A stretch of DNA of 64,000 nucleotides from CAXBCP01 sp963974055 (GTDB lineage: Bacteria > Pseudomonadota > Alphaproteobacteria > MPNO01 > UBA830). The stretch covers positions 124,001-188,000 of the forward strand of contig CAXBCP010000001.1 in the NCBI GenBank assembly GCA_963974055.1, read 5' to 3'. Under the pieces are notes generated by a model. It was not told where the DNA came from. It saw only the letters and a list, made by a program, of their open reading frames with translations, and searched no databases. Made by a program: the position numbers and the translations under genes. Positions 26,980 to 35,181 of this stretch are shown here, one piece after another. Positions within the stretch are counted from its first letter, which is position 1; the number at the start of each line of letters is the position of its first letter.

Positions 26980-27897
26980 ATGGAACAAATGTTAAATCCG
27001 GCCGGTTCGACGCCGGGCGGCGAAACCATCATAGACGTCACGATAGAGACGTTCGAACGCGATGTGCTTCAGGCGTCGATGACGACCCCGGTGATTGTCG
27101 ATTTCTGGGCCACCTGGTGCGGGCCGTGCAAACAGCTGACGCCGATCCTTGAAAAGGTGGTGCGCGAAGCCGGGGGCGCCGTGATCCTGGCCAAGATCGA
27201 TATCGACCAGAACCAGGTGCTGGCCCAGCAGATGCGCATCCAGTCGGTTCCCACCGTTTACGGGTTTGTCGGTGGCAAGCCGGTCGATGCGTTCCAGGGC
27301 GCGCAGCCGGAAAGCCAGATCAAGGCGTTTGTGGACAAGCTGGCCGAGGCCGCGGGTACGGCCCAAAGCGATCCGGTGGCAGAGGCGTTGGAGCAGGCGA
27401 AGGCGCTTGTGGACGCAGGCGAATTCGAAGGGGCCGTCGGCATTTACGGGCAGATTGTCAGTCACGCACCCGATAACGTGGATGCTCTGGGCGGGCTTGC
27501 GCGCGCGCTTGTCGGGCTCGGCGAAATGGATCAGGCGACAGAGATTCTGGCACAGGTTCCGGCGGGCAGTGCGGACCATCCGGACGTGGTCGCGGCACAG
27601 ACGGCCGTTGATCTCGCGGCGCAAAGCGCGGCTGTCGGCGATCTGGCGCCGCTCGAAGCCGCCGTTACCGCCGATCCGAAAGACCAGCAGGCGCGGCTCG
27701 ATCTCGCGATCGGTCTGTTTGGCGCCGGTCGGCGCACGGAGGCGATCGACCTTCTTGTCGAAAGCATGAAAATGGACCGGACATGGAACGACGACGCGGC
27801 GCGCCAGCAGCTTATACAGTTCTTCGACACCATGAGCCCGACGGACGAGGAAACCATTGCCGGACGGCGCAAGATGTCGGCGGTTCTTTTTTCGTGA
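26980..27897 (+). CDS. cnoX: Thioredoxin-TPR chaperedoxin, CnoX (YbbN) family
   Basis: The 305-residue protein has an N-terminal thioredoxin domain (about 15-125) with an intact active site DFWATWCGPCKQ (Cys47, Cys50) and the cis-Pro motif QSVPTVYGF. A C-terminal helical region of TPR-like repeats (about 135-290) follows. CnoX proteins protect substrates from over-oxidation and hand them to GroEL or other chaperones. The E. coli protein lacks one active-site Cys, while this one keeps CGPC and should be redox-active, as described for some alphaproteobacteria. The next gene, a Lon-N protein, begins 28 nt downstream. Confidence 0.88.
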   Translation: MEQMLNPAGSTPGGETIIDVTIETFERDVLQASMTTPVIVDFWATWCGPCKQLTPILEKVVREAGGAVILAKIDIDQNQVLAQQMRIQSVPTVYGFVGGKPVDAFQGAQPESQIKAFVDKLAEAAGTAQSDPVAEALEQAKALVDAGEFEGAVGIYGQIVSHAPDNVDALGGLARALVGLGEMDQATEILAQVPAGSADHPDVVAAQTAVDLAAQSAAVGDLAPLEAAVTADPKDQQARLDLAIGLFGAGRRTEAIDLLVESMKMDRTWNDDAARQQLIQFFDTMSPTDEETIAGRRKMSAVLFS

Positions 27898-27925
27898 CAG
27901 TGTTTCCAAGCCCCGCGTCGACACC

Positions 27926-28585
27926 ATGACCGGCGTCTTCGACCCGCTGTTCGACGACCTGCCACAGGAAATACCCGTGTTTCCGCTGACCGGGGTGCTG
28001 CTTCTGCCGCAGGGCAAGCTGCCGCTCAATATATTCGAACCGCGCTACCTGAACATGATCAACGCCGCCCTCGGCGGTGCACGGATCATCGGTATGGTGC
28101 AGCCGCGGGGCGCCAACACGGGCGACCAGCCAGATATTTATCGTACCGGCTGCGCCGGGCGGATCACGTCCTTCAGCGAATCCGATGACGGCCGTTATCT
28201 GATCACGCTCAGCGGCCTCGCGAGGTTCGATATCGGTGAAGAGAAGCCGTTGCGCGACGGGTATCGCGTCGTCGCGCCCGACTGGATACCCTACCGCGCC
28301 GATCTGTCCGAGGATACCGAAAGCGGTATCGACCGCGACCGGATGTTGCGCGCGCTGAAAGGATATTTCACGGCGAACGATGTCGAAGCGAACTGGGACG
28401 CAATCACGGAAACGGCGACCGACCGTCTGGTCAACGCGCTGGCGATGATGTGCCCGTTCCAGCCGAGCGAGAAACAGGCATTGCTTGAAGCGCCGAGCCT
28501 TTCGGACCGGGCAAATGTCATGGTTGCCCTGTTTGAGATGTCGCAGGCGGCGAATGACGACACGGCAAATCTTCACAGAAACTGA
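27926..28585 (+). CDS. Lon N-terminal (LAN/PUA-like) domain protein
   Basis: The 219-residue protein starts LFDDLPQEIPVFPLTGVLLLPQGKLPLNIFEPRYLNM, the diagnostic beginning of the Lon substrate-binding domain, but has no ATPase or protease parts. A helical tail (SDRANVMVALFEMSQAAND) ends it. Stand-alone Lon-N proteins are widespread and uncharacterised in most bacteria. ATG 27926 was chosen because the conserved domain begins just after it; the longer frame from 27857 overlaps cnoX and adds an Arg-rich stretch. The neighbours cnoX and trm112-like suggest a protein-quality cluster. Confidence 0.87.
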   Translation: MTGVFDPLFDDLPQEIPVFPLTGVLLLPQGKLPLNIFEPRYLNMINAALGGARIIGMVQPRGANTGDQPDIYRTGCAGRITSFSESDDGRYLITLSGLARFDIGEEKPLRDGYRVVAPDWIPYRADLSEDTESGIDRDRMLRALKGYFTANDVEANWDAITETATDRLVNALAMMCPFQPSEKQALLEAPSLSDRANVMVALFEMSQAANDDTANLHRN

Positions 28586-28609
28586 AATCCAGCAACGGGG
28601 TGTAGCCAC

Positions 28610-28804
28610 ATGAGCGACGACAAGACGGGAATCGACCCCAAGCTTCTCGAGATCCTGGTCTGCCCGCTGACGAAGGGCGCGCTGACCTATGACAGGGAAG
28701 CCCAGGAACTGATCAGCGAACAGGCGCAGCTCGCCTATCCGATCAGAGACGGCATTCCGATCATGCTGGTCGATGAAGCGCGTCAGCTCGACACCGGATC
28801 CTGA
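28610..28804 (+). CDS. Trm112/YcaR-family small protein
   Basis: The 64-residue protein reads KLLEILVCPLTKGALTYD...ELISEQAQLAYPIRDGIPIMLVDEAR, the full Trm112/UPF0434 pattern. The first Cys is present, but the second zinc-ligand Cys of CPxCxG is replaced (CPLTKG), as in many bacterial members. Eukaryotic Trm112 activates methyltransferases; bacterial roles are unclear. It starts 24 nt after the Lon-N gene, and the next gene overlaps its end or follows within 8 nt. Confidence 0.88.
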   Translation: MSDDKTGIDPKLLEILVCPLTKGALTYDREAQELISEQAQLAYPIRDGIPIMLVDEARQLDTGS

Positions 28805-29180
28805 CCGCCGCGTGGACAACAGTGGCGGTCCGCGCCCGACCGAAATAAAGGTCCGGCGCGCTGAAAAAACACTCGATATCGTTTTCGACGACGGTGCGGC
28901 GTTTTCGCTGCCGGCGGAATACCTTCGCGTCGAAAGCCCGTCGGCGGAGGTTCAGGGACACGGACCGGGCCAGAAGGTCCTGGTTGCCGGGCGGCGGCAT
29001 GTCGGTATCGCCGATATCGAGGCGGTCGGGAATTACGCCATTCGTATCGTATTCGATGACCTGCACGACACGGGCCTTTTTTCATGGCGTTATCTGTATC
29101 AGCTCGGCGCCGAATACGAGACCCGCTGGGCGGAATTCACCGATGCGCTTGACGCGGCGGGCCTCAGCCGCGACCCCTGA
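28773..29180 (+). CDS. DUF971 protein (gamma-butyrobetaine-hydroxylase N-terminal-like domain)
   Basis: The conserved part runs TEIKVRRAEKTLDIVFDDGAAFSLPAEYLRVESPSAEV to ALRIVFDD-like and FSWRYLYQLG segments, matching the small DUF971 domain also found at the N-terminus of gamma-butyrobetaine hydroxylases. In bacteria it often accompanies Fe-S or cofactor genes; its function is unknown. The longest frame starts at ATG 28773, overlapping the Trm112 gene by 32 nt. A GTG at 28812 (8 nt after the previous stop) would remove 13 non-conserved residues and is a credible alternative. Confidence 0.8.
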   Translation: MKRVSSTPDPDRRVDNSGGPRPTEIKVRRAEKTLDIVFDDGAAFSLPAEYLRVESPSAEVQGHGPGQKVLVAGRRHVGIADIEAVGNYAIRIVFDDLHDTGLFSWRYLYQLGAEYETRWAEFTDALDAAGLSRDP

Positions 29181-29224
29181 CCGGGGCCCCAGGGGCATCG
29201 GACGTGTAGAGATAGGAAGCAGCG

Positions 29225-30850
29225 ATGGCGGAGCCCCTTAAAAATCTGACCATTGTCGGTGGCGGCACCGCCGGGTGGCTTGCCGCGGCCATGATATCGG
29301 CGGCGCGCAACCGGCCGGGGGAACCGGCTGCGCTGGCCATCACGTTGATCGAATCGCCGACGATCCCGACGGTCGGCGTAGGCGAAGCAACGACCCTGTC
29401 GATGGGCTGGACGCTGGACCTTGCCGGTCTCGATGAAAGCGACTTCATCCGGAACTGCGATGCCACGTTCAAGGCCGCCGTCAAATTCATCGACTGGGAC
29501 CGCGGCGCAGATGGCGCAGCCAGAAGCTATTTTCATCCGTTTTCGTTTCCCGCCTACCTGAACGGTTATGCACCGGCCTATCATTTTCATCGCCGCCACA
29601 AGACAGGCGGCGGTCGCTCGTTCGATCATTCGATGCTCGGGTCCTGCGCCGTGCTCGACGCGATGAAATCGCCCCGGAAGCCGGGCGCCGGCAATCTCGA
29701 AGGGCTGTTTCCCTATGCGTATCATGTCAATGCGGGGCTGTTTGCGGGGTATCTGCGCGACTATTGCCGAACGATCGGGGTTACCCACGTGCTCGACGAT
29801 GTCGTCGGCGTCAACCGCGACGAACGGGGATACGTATCGTCGCTGGCCCTCGAACGCGGCGGCGACCATCCCGTCGAGTTCGTTATCGACTGTTCCGGTT
29901 TCCGCAGCCTTATCCTGCAGCAGGCGCTTGAGGAACCCTTCGTGTCCTTCCAGGAGTCGCTGCCCTGCGATCGTGCCCTGCCGATGCCGGTTGATCATGC
30001 CGATCCCGACGGGCCGTTGCCGGCGTTCACCACATCGACCGGTTTGTCTGCCGGATGGTCCTGGAATGTCCCGCTCTGGTCGCGACGGGGCACGGGTTAC
30101 GTCTATTCCAGTGCGCATATTTCCGACGACGAAGCGATGGCGGAGCTCGCCGCGCATAACAGCGTTGATGCCCCGTCAGGAGACGCCCGCGCCATCCGGA
30201 TGAATATTGGCCGGACCCGGCGCAGCTGGGTGAACAATTGTGTCGGGATGGGGCTCGCCGCCGGATTTATCGAACCGCTTGAATCGACCAGCATCCATTT
30301 TGTCCAGATGTCGATCCGCTGGCTGCTCGACAATTTTCCCGACCGGGAATGCAGCCCGGCGCTGCAGTCAAATTTCAACGGACTGACATCCGGCTTGTAT
30401 GAAGAAATCCGCGACTTCATCGCACTGCACTATATTCTGAACAATCGGGACGATACGCCGTTCTGGCGGTTTGCGCGCAACGAACTGAAATGCCCCGACC
30501 GTCTCGCCGGGTTGCTGGACCTGTGGCGGTACAAACTGCCCACGGCGCCCGACCTGCCCAACCGCAACGCGTTGTTTTCGGAATGGAGCTACATGTATGT
30601 CTTGTTCGGGAAGGGGTATTTCGACGGGATGGATTTCCCGTCGGAGGACGCTGTCCGCGATTCCGATTTTGACGAATTTCAGTTCGCCGTGGCGCGGGAC
30701 CGCAACCGGCTGATGGCCGAGGCCCCGGATCATCGGGCAGCGATCCGCGATATAAGACAGGCAGCGTCGCCCGTGTGGTATCGCCGCGACGGTAACGGCG
30801 ACGGCGACGCTATGCCGATGACGGACGGGGACGGACCGGCCATCGCCTGA
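29225..30850 (+). CDS. Flavin-dependent tryptophan-halogenase-family protein
   Basis: These enzymes use FADH2, O2 and halide to chlorinate or brominate an indole or related aromatic ring. The 541-residue protein keeps every diagnostic feature: GGGTAGW (12-18, FAD site), GVGEATT (51-57), the catalytic lysine in CDATFKAAVKFIDW (Lys83), the halogenase signature Trp278-Ser-Trp280-Asn-Val-Pro283 (WxWxIP with Val for Ile) and the catalytic Glu in IEPLESTS (Glu353). No biosynthetic genes, flavin reductase or transporter surround it; DUF971 and UbiH-family genes flank it. It is therefore an apparently active but orphan halogenase. The substrate could be free tryptophan or something larger. Confidence 0.88.
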   Translation: MAEPLKNLTIVGGGTAGWLAAAMISAARNRPGEPAALAITLIESPTIPTVGVGEATTLSMGWTLDLAGLDESDFIRNCDATFKAAVKFIDWDRGADGAARSYFHPFSFPAYLNGYAPAYHFHRRHKTGGGRSFDHSMLGSCAVLDAMKSPRKPGAGNLEGLFPYAYHVNAGLFAGYLRDYCRTIGVTHVLDDVVGVNRDERGYVSSLALERGGDHPVEFVIDCSGFRSLILQQALEEPFVSFQESLPCDRALPMPVDHADPDGPLPAFTTSTGLSAGWSWNVPLWSRRGTGYVYSSAHISDDEAMAELAAHNSVDAPSGDARAIRMNIGRTRRSWVNNCVGMGLAAGFIEPLESTSIHFVQMSIRWLLDNFPDRECSPALQSNFNGLTSGLYEEIRDFIALHYILNNRDDTPFWRFARNELKCPDRLAGLLDLWRYKLPTAPDLPNRNALFSEWSYMYVLFGKGYFDGMDFPSEDAVRDSDFDEFQFAVARDRNRLMAEAPDHRAAIRDIRQAASPVWYRRDGNGDGDAMPMTDGDGPAIA

Positions 30851-30858
30851 CCAATGCG

Positions 30859-32085
30859 CTACAGCCTTTCGCCGCGGGTGAGGCGGGGGAGGTCGCCGAT
30901 CAGGCCCATGGCGTGACGCATCAGCACCCGTTTGAGCGGCCTTGCCTGGTTGACCATCGCCAGTCCCGCATCCCGGGCATGGCGTACTGCCGGAATGTCA
31001 TTCGAGAACAAGCGGTTCAGCCCGTCGGTAACGGCGATCATCATCATGTTGTCCGGCTTGCGCCAGCGTTCGTACCTTTCGAGCGGTGTCTCGGCGCCGG
31101 GGTCGAGTCCCAGCCGCATCGTGTCGATGACGACTTCGGCCAGGGCCGCGACATCGCGGAGACCGATATTGAACCCCTGTCCCGCGATCGGGTGGATCGC
31201 ATGCGCGGCGTCTCCGGCCAAAGCCAGCCGGTGGGCGACATAGCGTTTCGCGTGTACCACGGATAGCGGATATGACCAGCGCCCGGCGCCGACCTCTATG
31301 TCGCCCAGATAGGTACCGAAGCGTTCGCCGAGCGCGTGGGCGAAAGCCGCGTCGTCTGCCGCCATGAACCCCGGCGCCAGGTCGTTGCGTTCCGTCCAGA
31401 CGATAGACGACCGGTTGCGTGTCATCGGAAGGATAGCGAACGGACCGGCCGCCAGGAAATGTTCCTGGGCAATGCCATGATGCGGTGCCTCGTGGCGCAC
31501 CGAGCAGACAATACCGGTCTGCGGATAGGTCCAGCGCACGGCATCGATCCCGGCCGCGGCGCGCAGGGCAGAATCGCGTCCGTCGGCGGCTACGACAAGG
31601 CGTGCCGATATCCGCCGGCCGTCGCCGAGGGACAGAACGGCATCGTCCGGGCCGAACTCGGTTCCTGCCAATTCGGCCTTGTCGAAAACACCGATATCCG
31701 CTGCACCGACGGCGGCGGCCAGCGCGCGGCGGGTTACCGCGTTTTCGACAATCCATCCCAGGGGCCCGTTATCCGTTTCCCCATCGCCCATATCCCGGTG
31801 GTCGTAATGCAGGAAAAGCGGCGACCCGCCGTCCGCTACCCGAATTTCCAGGATCGGTTCGGCGTCGGCGGCGAGACTGTCCCACAGGCCAAGGCCCGCG
31901 AGTATACGTTGCGAGCCTGCGGCGATGGCGGACCCGCGGCCATCGAATTCTGCTGCCGCCATGGCGGCGAGGGAGGCGCGTTCGATCAGTGCGACGCGTG
32001 CCCCGGCCCCCGCAAGGCCCAGAGCAAGGCAGAGCCCGACCATGCCGCCACCGACCACCGCGATATCGTATGTTTTGACGTCCAT
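30859..32085 (-). CDS. UbiH/UbiF/COQ6-family FAD monooxygenase, ubiquinone-ring hydroxylase
   Basis: The 408-residue flavoprotein starts MDVKTYDIAVVGGGMVGLCLALGLA with the FAD GxGxxG-type motif (12-17). It has the second FAD motif ALAGDAAHAIHPIAGQGFNIGLRDV characteristic of ubiquinone-biosynthesis hydroxylases. These add hydroxyl groups to the benzoquinone ring at the inner-membrane face. Which ring position is hydroxylated cannot be told from sequence. The minus-strand start at 32085 was preferred over an upstream ATG at 32283, whose 66-residue extension is not family-like and runs through the A/T-rich control region. It is convergent with the halogenase gene, 8 nt apart. Confidence 0.88.
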   Translation of the reverse strand: MDVKTYDIAVVGGGMVGLCLALGLAGAGARVALIERASLAAMAAAEFDGRGSAIAAGSQRILAGLGLWDSLAADAEPILEIRVADGGSPLFLHYDHRDMGDGETDNGPLGWIVENAVTRRALAAAVGAADIGVFDKAELAGTEFGPDDAVLSLGDGRRISARLVVAADGRDSALRAAAGIDAVRWTYPQTGIVCSVRHEAPHHGIAQEHFLAAGPFAILPMTRNRSSIVWTERNDLAPGFMAADDAAFAHALGERFGTYLGDIEVGAGRWSYPLSVVHAKRYVAHRLALAGDAAHAIHPIAGQGFNIGLRDVAALAEVVIDTMRLGLDPGAETPLERYERWRKPDNMMMIAVTDGLNRLFSNDIPAVRHARDAGLAMVNQARPLKRVLMRHAMGLIGDLPRLTRGERL

Positions 32086-32192
32086 GAACCCAAGATGGCG
32101 AGCCGCCGATGCCCTGTCCAGTGCGACATCACGGCCCACGGCTACGCATCGAACGCGGCAATATGACAATAATTTAGGCAAAAATTCAAAAA

Positions 32193-32209
32193 TGCATAAT
32201 AAATATGCA
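32193..32209. promoter_or_regulatory. NtrC-like enhancer site (inverted repeat)
   Basis: TGCATA-N5-TATGCA has the 17-bp architecture and outer TGCA halves of NtrC-binding sites (consensus TGCACC-N5-GGTGCA). It lies about 110 nt upstream of a sigma-54 promoter, the normal distance for an upstream activator. The inner bases deviate from consensus. Confidence 0.5.
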
Positions 32210-32317
32210 ATTAATTTGTGGTCGCGTTCCTGCCCGTGCCGCGGAAGTCGGGGCTGAATCTGAAATTTCAATAACGTAAACAATGAGTTAATGAGATTTT
32301 TCTCGATTGGGTGGTGC

Positions 32318-32334
32318 TTGGCATGGATTTTGCA
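32318..32334 (+). promoter_or_regulatory. Sigma-54 (RpoN) promoter
   Basis: TTGGCATG-N4-TTGCA matches the sigma-54 -24/-12 consensus (TGGCAY-N5-TTGC), with the invariant GG and GC separated by exactly 10 nt. It lies 55 nt upstream of the porin ATG and drives toward porin, glnK and amtB, as expected for nitrogen control. Confidence 0.8.
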
Positions 32335-32389
32335 ATCTCATTCCCGATGGCATCAAAGATGGCAACTTTCTAAGGCACACACTGGAGGC

Positions 32390-33163
32390 ATGAAAATGCA
32401 TAGAGCACTTAAGGGTGCTGCGGCGGGTCTTGCTGCGGCTTTTATTACTTTTTCGGCACCGCAGGCGGCGGAACCGCTTATTGACGGCAAGTCTTTCCCG
32501 GGCGAATTCTCGGCGAATGTCGGGCTGTTTTCGGAATATTACTTTCGTGGCATCTCTCAGACGGATGACGCACCGGCGCTGCAGGGCGGCCTCGACTGGT
32601 CGGCATCGCTCGGCGAAAGTGGCCTTGGCGTCTATCTCGGCGTCTGGGGTTCCAACGTCGATTTCAACGAAGGCACGGGCGTCGACGGTGCGACCGTTGA
32701 AATGGATTTCTACGGCGGACTCACGGGCGATATCGGCAGCACCGGCCTGAGCTGGGATGTCGGCTTTATCTATTATACCTATCCGGGTGCCAGCAGCTCG
32801 CTCAACTACAATTTCGTCGAAGGGCAAATGGCGCTTACCTATGATTTCGGCTTTGCGGCGACGACTGCGAGCCTCAATTATTCGCCCGATTATTTCGGCA
32901 ATAGCGGGGCGGCGTTCTATCCCAAGCTCGCGGTTGACGTTCCTGTCGGGAAGTATCTGACGCTGTCCGGCCTCGTTGCCAAGCAGTATATCGACCGGAA
33001 TGCGAACTTCGGAACGCCGGACTATGTCGAATACGGCGCCGCGGCGACCGTGAATCTCGCCGGGTTCGATGTCAGCCTGAGCTGGACGGATACCGACATG
33101 ACCGATGCCGAATGCGGCGACGCATGCGGCATGGTCCTGCTGAGCGTTTCGCGCTCCTTCTAA
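32390..33163 (+). CDS. TorF-family putative porin
   Basis: The 257-residue outer-membrane protein has a signal peptide (MKMHRALKGAAAGLAAAFITFSAPQAAE, likely cut after AQA or QAA) and then alternating amphipathic strands. The diagnostic FSANVGLFSEYYFRGISQTDDAPALQGGLDWS occurs at the mature start, and it ends with Phe, as beta-barrel proteins do. GGAGG lies 5 nt before the ATG. Family members are often encoded with glnK and amtB, and here they share a sigma-54 promoter. A role in passive uptake of ammonium or other nitrogen compounds across the outer membrane is inferred. Confidence 0.85.
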   Translation: MKMHRALKGAAAGLAAAFITFSAPQAAEPLIDGKSFPGEFSANVGLFSEYYFRGISQTDDAPALQGGLDWSASLGESGLGVYLGVWGSNVDFNEGTGVDGATVEMDFYGGLTGDIGSTGLSWDVGFIYYTYPGASSSLNYNFVEGQMALTYDFGFAATTASLNYSPDYFGNSGAAFYPKLAVDVPVGKYLTLSGLVAKQYIDRNANFGTPDYVEYGAAATVNLAGFDVSLSWTDTDMTDAECGDACGMVLLSVSRSF

Positions 33164-33168
33164 CGGCG

Positions 33169-33205
33169 ATCGGCCGGGATGACTCCGTCATCCCGGCCGA
33201 TTTTT
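33169..33205 (+). terminator. Strong intrinsic terminator between porin and glnK
   Basis: A perfect 14-bp stem ATCGGCCGGGATGA/TCATCCCGGCCGAT with a CTCCG loop is followed by a T-run. It lies only 5 nt after the porin stop and 34 nt before glnK, so it should reduce read-through and make porin mRNA more abundant than glnK-amtB. Confidence 0.88.
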
Positions 33206-33238
33206 CTCCCGTAACAACAACAACGGATGGTACAGGGC

Positions 33239-33577
33239 ATGAAAATGATCACGGCAGTCATAAAGCCGTTCAAACTGGACGACGTGCGCGAGGCGCTGAC
33301 CGAAGTCGGCATCGAAGGCATGACGGTGACCGAAGTTAAAGGCTTCGGGCGCCAGAAGGGGCACGCGGAAGTCTATCGCGGTGCCGAATACACAATTTCC
33401 TTCCTGCCGAAGGTCAAGATCGACATCGCTGTCGACGACGCCGCTGTCGAAAAGGTGGTCGAAGCGATTCAGCAGTCTGCGAACACCGGCAAGATCGGCG
33501 ACGGAAAGATTTTCGTTCAGGAACTTACCGGCGCGGTCCGCATCCGTACCGGTGAATCCGGCAATGAAGCGCTTTAA
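33239..33577 (+). CDS. glnK: PII nitrogen-regulatory signal protein
   Basis: At 112 residues it is a standard PII protein. It starts MKMITAVIKPFKLDDVREAL and has the T-loop GHAEVYRGAEYTISFLPK with the uridylylation site Tyr51. It senses ATP/ADP and 2-oxoglutarate and blocks the AmtB channel when nitrogen is sufficient. The adjacent amtB gene, starting 13 nt downstream, identifies it as the GlnK type rather than GlnB. ATG 33239 is preferred because the family begins with MK[ML]; the frame could also start at 33227. Confidence 0.95.
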   Translation: MKMITAVIKPFKLDDVREALTEVGIEGMTVTEVKGFGRQKGHAEVYRGAEYTISFLPKVKIDIAVDDAAVEKVVEAIQQSANTGKIGDGKIFVQELTGAVRIRTGESGNEAL

Positions 33578-33590
33578 GGGGAGCATCACA

Positions 33591-34946
33591 GTGAAAAAAT
33601 TCATTAAACCCACATTTGTCGCCGTTACGCTGGCGGCGATGGGGGTCATCGCGATCGGCAAGGCCCAGGCCGCCGTCGATACCGAAACCGCATTCGTCCT
33701 CAATTCATTCTCGTTTCTCGTCCATGGCGTCCTCGTGATGCTGATGGCGGCGGGTTTCGCCATGCTCGAATCCGGACTTGTCCGGTCGAAGAACACGGCG
33801 ACGATCTGTCTGAAGAACATCGCGCTCTATTCGATCGCGGGGCTGATGTACTACATCATCGGCTATTCGCTGATGTACACGGACGTCAATAAGGGCTGGA
33901 TCGGTGCATTCGAATTCCTTTACAACCCGGCTACCGCGGAGCTTGCGCTTCTCAATGCCGCAGACGCCGGCAAGGCGGCTGCAAACGAGGCACTGCTGAA
34001 AGACTCGACCTACTCCTCGATGTCGGACTGGTTCTTCCAGATGGTCTTCGTGGCAACGGCGGCATCGATCGTTTCCGGCACGCTGGCCGAGCGCATCAAG
34101 ACCTGGCCCTTCATGATCTTCGTCGTCATCCTTACGGGTGTGATCTATCCGATCCAGGGGTCCTGGGTATGGGGTGCGGGCTGGCTCAGCGAGATGGGCT
34201 TCTCCGATTTCGCGGGCTCGACGCTTGTGCATTCGACCGGTGGCTGGGCGGCGCTCGCCGGCGCGATCGTCCTCGGCGCACGCAAGGGCAAATTCGGTCC
34301 CAACGGCCAGGTTAACCCGATGCCGGGCGCGAATCTGCCTCTGGCGACACTGGGAACGTTCATCCTGTGGTTCGGTTGGTTCGGTTTCAACGGCGGCTCT
34401 CAGCTGGCGCTCGGTTCGGCGGCGGATGCCTCTGCAATTGCCATTGTCTACGTGAACACCAATCTCGCGGCGGCAGCCGGCGTGGTGGTCGCGATGATCA
34501 TGACCCAGCTGATGTTCAAGAAGATGGATCTGACATTGTGCCTGAACGGTGCGATCGGCGGGCTCGTCGCCATCACGGCCGGACCCGACCTCCAGCAGCA
34601 CGCCTACGCCATAGTGATCGGCGGCATCGGCGGCGCGTTGGTGGTGATTGCGGTCCCGCTGATCGACAAGCTCAAGATCGACGATGTTGTGGGCGCGATT
34701 TCGGCCCATCTCGTCTGCGGTATCTGGGGCACGCTCGCGGTCGGTATCTTCGGATCCGGTCAGATCGTTACCCAGTTCATCGGGATCGTTTCGATCGGTG
34801 CCTTCGTGTTCATCACCAGCCTGATTGTCTGGTCGATCCTGAAGGTAACGGTTGGCATCCGCGTCGATGAAGAAGCCGAAATGGATGGCCTCGATACATC
34901 CGAACTGGGTATGGAAGCGTATCCGGAATTCGGACGCGGCTCCTAG
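33591..34946 (+). CDS. amtB: Ammonium transporter
   Basis: The 451-residue polytopic protein conducts ammonium across the inner membrane. It has a leader MKKFIKPTFVAVTLAAMGVIAIGKAQAA that is probably cleaved, then eleven membrane segments. The twin pore histidines are in VHSTGGWAAL (His214) and SAHLVCGIWG (His373). FQMVFVATAASIVSG and GARKGKFG are typical of the family. I chose GTG 33591 because AAGGGGAG sits 8 nt upstream and the signal peptide starts there; an ATG at 33564 lies inside glnK. Pairing with glnK predicts direct PII gating. Confidence 0.96.
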   Translation: MKKFIKPTFVAVTLAAMGVIAIGKAQAAVDTETAFVLNSFSFLVHGVLVMLMAAGFAMLESGLVRSKNTATICLKNIALYSIAGLMYYIIGYSLMYTDVNKGWIGAFEFLYNPATAELALLNAADAGKAAANEALLKDSTYSSMSDWFFQMVFVATAASIVSGTLAERIKTWPFMIFVVILTGVIYPIQGSWVWGAGWLSEMGFSDFAGSTLVHSTGGWAALAGAIVLGARKGKFGPNGQVNPMPGANLPLATLGTFILWFGWFGFNGGSQLALGSAADASAIAIVYVNTNLAAAAGVVVAMIMTQLMFKKMDLTLCLNGAIGGLVAITAGPDLQQHAYAIVIGGIGGALVVIAVPLIDKLKIDDVVGAISAHLVCGIWGTLAVGIFGSGQIVTQFIGIVSIGAFVFITSLIVWSILKVTVGIRVDEEAEMDGLDTSELGMEAYPEFGRGS

Positions 34947-35009
34947 GGCGGCGGTTGCTGCTCAGCCCTGGGCATAAGCGTGTTCCACCCTTAGGCGCGC
35001 CACGCCGGG

Positions 35010-35065
35010 GTGGTCACTAGCCGGAGACCGGACGCACTGCCATCCGTTCGGTCTCCGGCGACCAC
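35010..35065. repeat. Extended inverted repeat / hairpin downstream of amtB
   Basis: CCGGAGACCGGAC (35021-35033) pairs with GTTCGGTCTCCGG (35046-35058) with a single G-T mismatch. Flanking GTGGTC (35010-35015) pairs with GACCAC (35060-35065). The stem is about 19 bp long with a small bulge, and no T-run follows directly, so it looks like a structured RNA element rather than a simple terminator. Confidence 0.6.
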
Positions 35066-35181
35066 AGGCCCCCCCGACCCGGACTCCACACAGTTATCCG
35101 GGCAGGGTGCCGACAACGGGATGCGGCGCACATCTGCCGACATGCACCGCATCTTTCCCCGTCGCGAAACAGGGGAGACCG

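Larger units (their letters stand above)
32086..32389. other. A/T-rich divergent control region upstream of the porin-glnK-amtB operon
   Basis: This 304-nt gap between the UbiH-family gene (minus) and the porin gene (plus) is clearly A/T-rich around 32150-32290. It contains the NtrC-like inverted repeat at 32193-32209 and the sigma-54 promoter at 32318-32334. I see no gene in it. Confidence 0.6.

Noticed and set aside
32086..32283. 66-residue N-terminal extension of the UbiH-family protein
   Set aside because: The FAD motif starts directly after the inner ATG at 32085, and the extension runs through A/T-rich control DNA.
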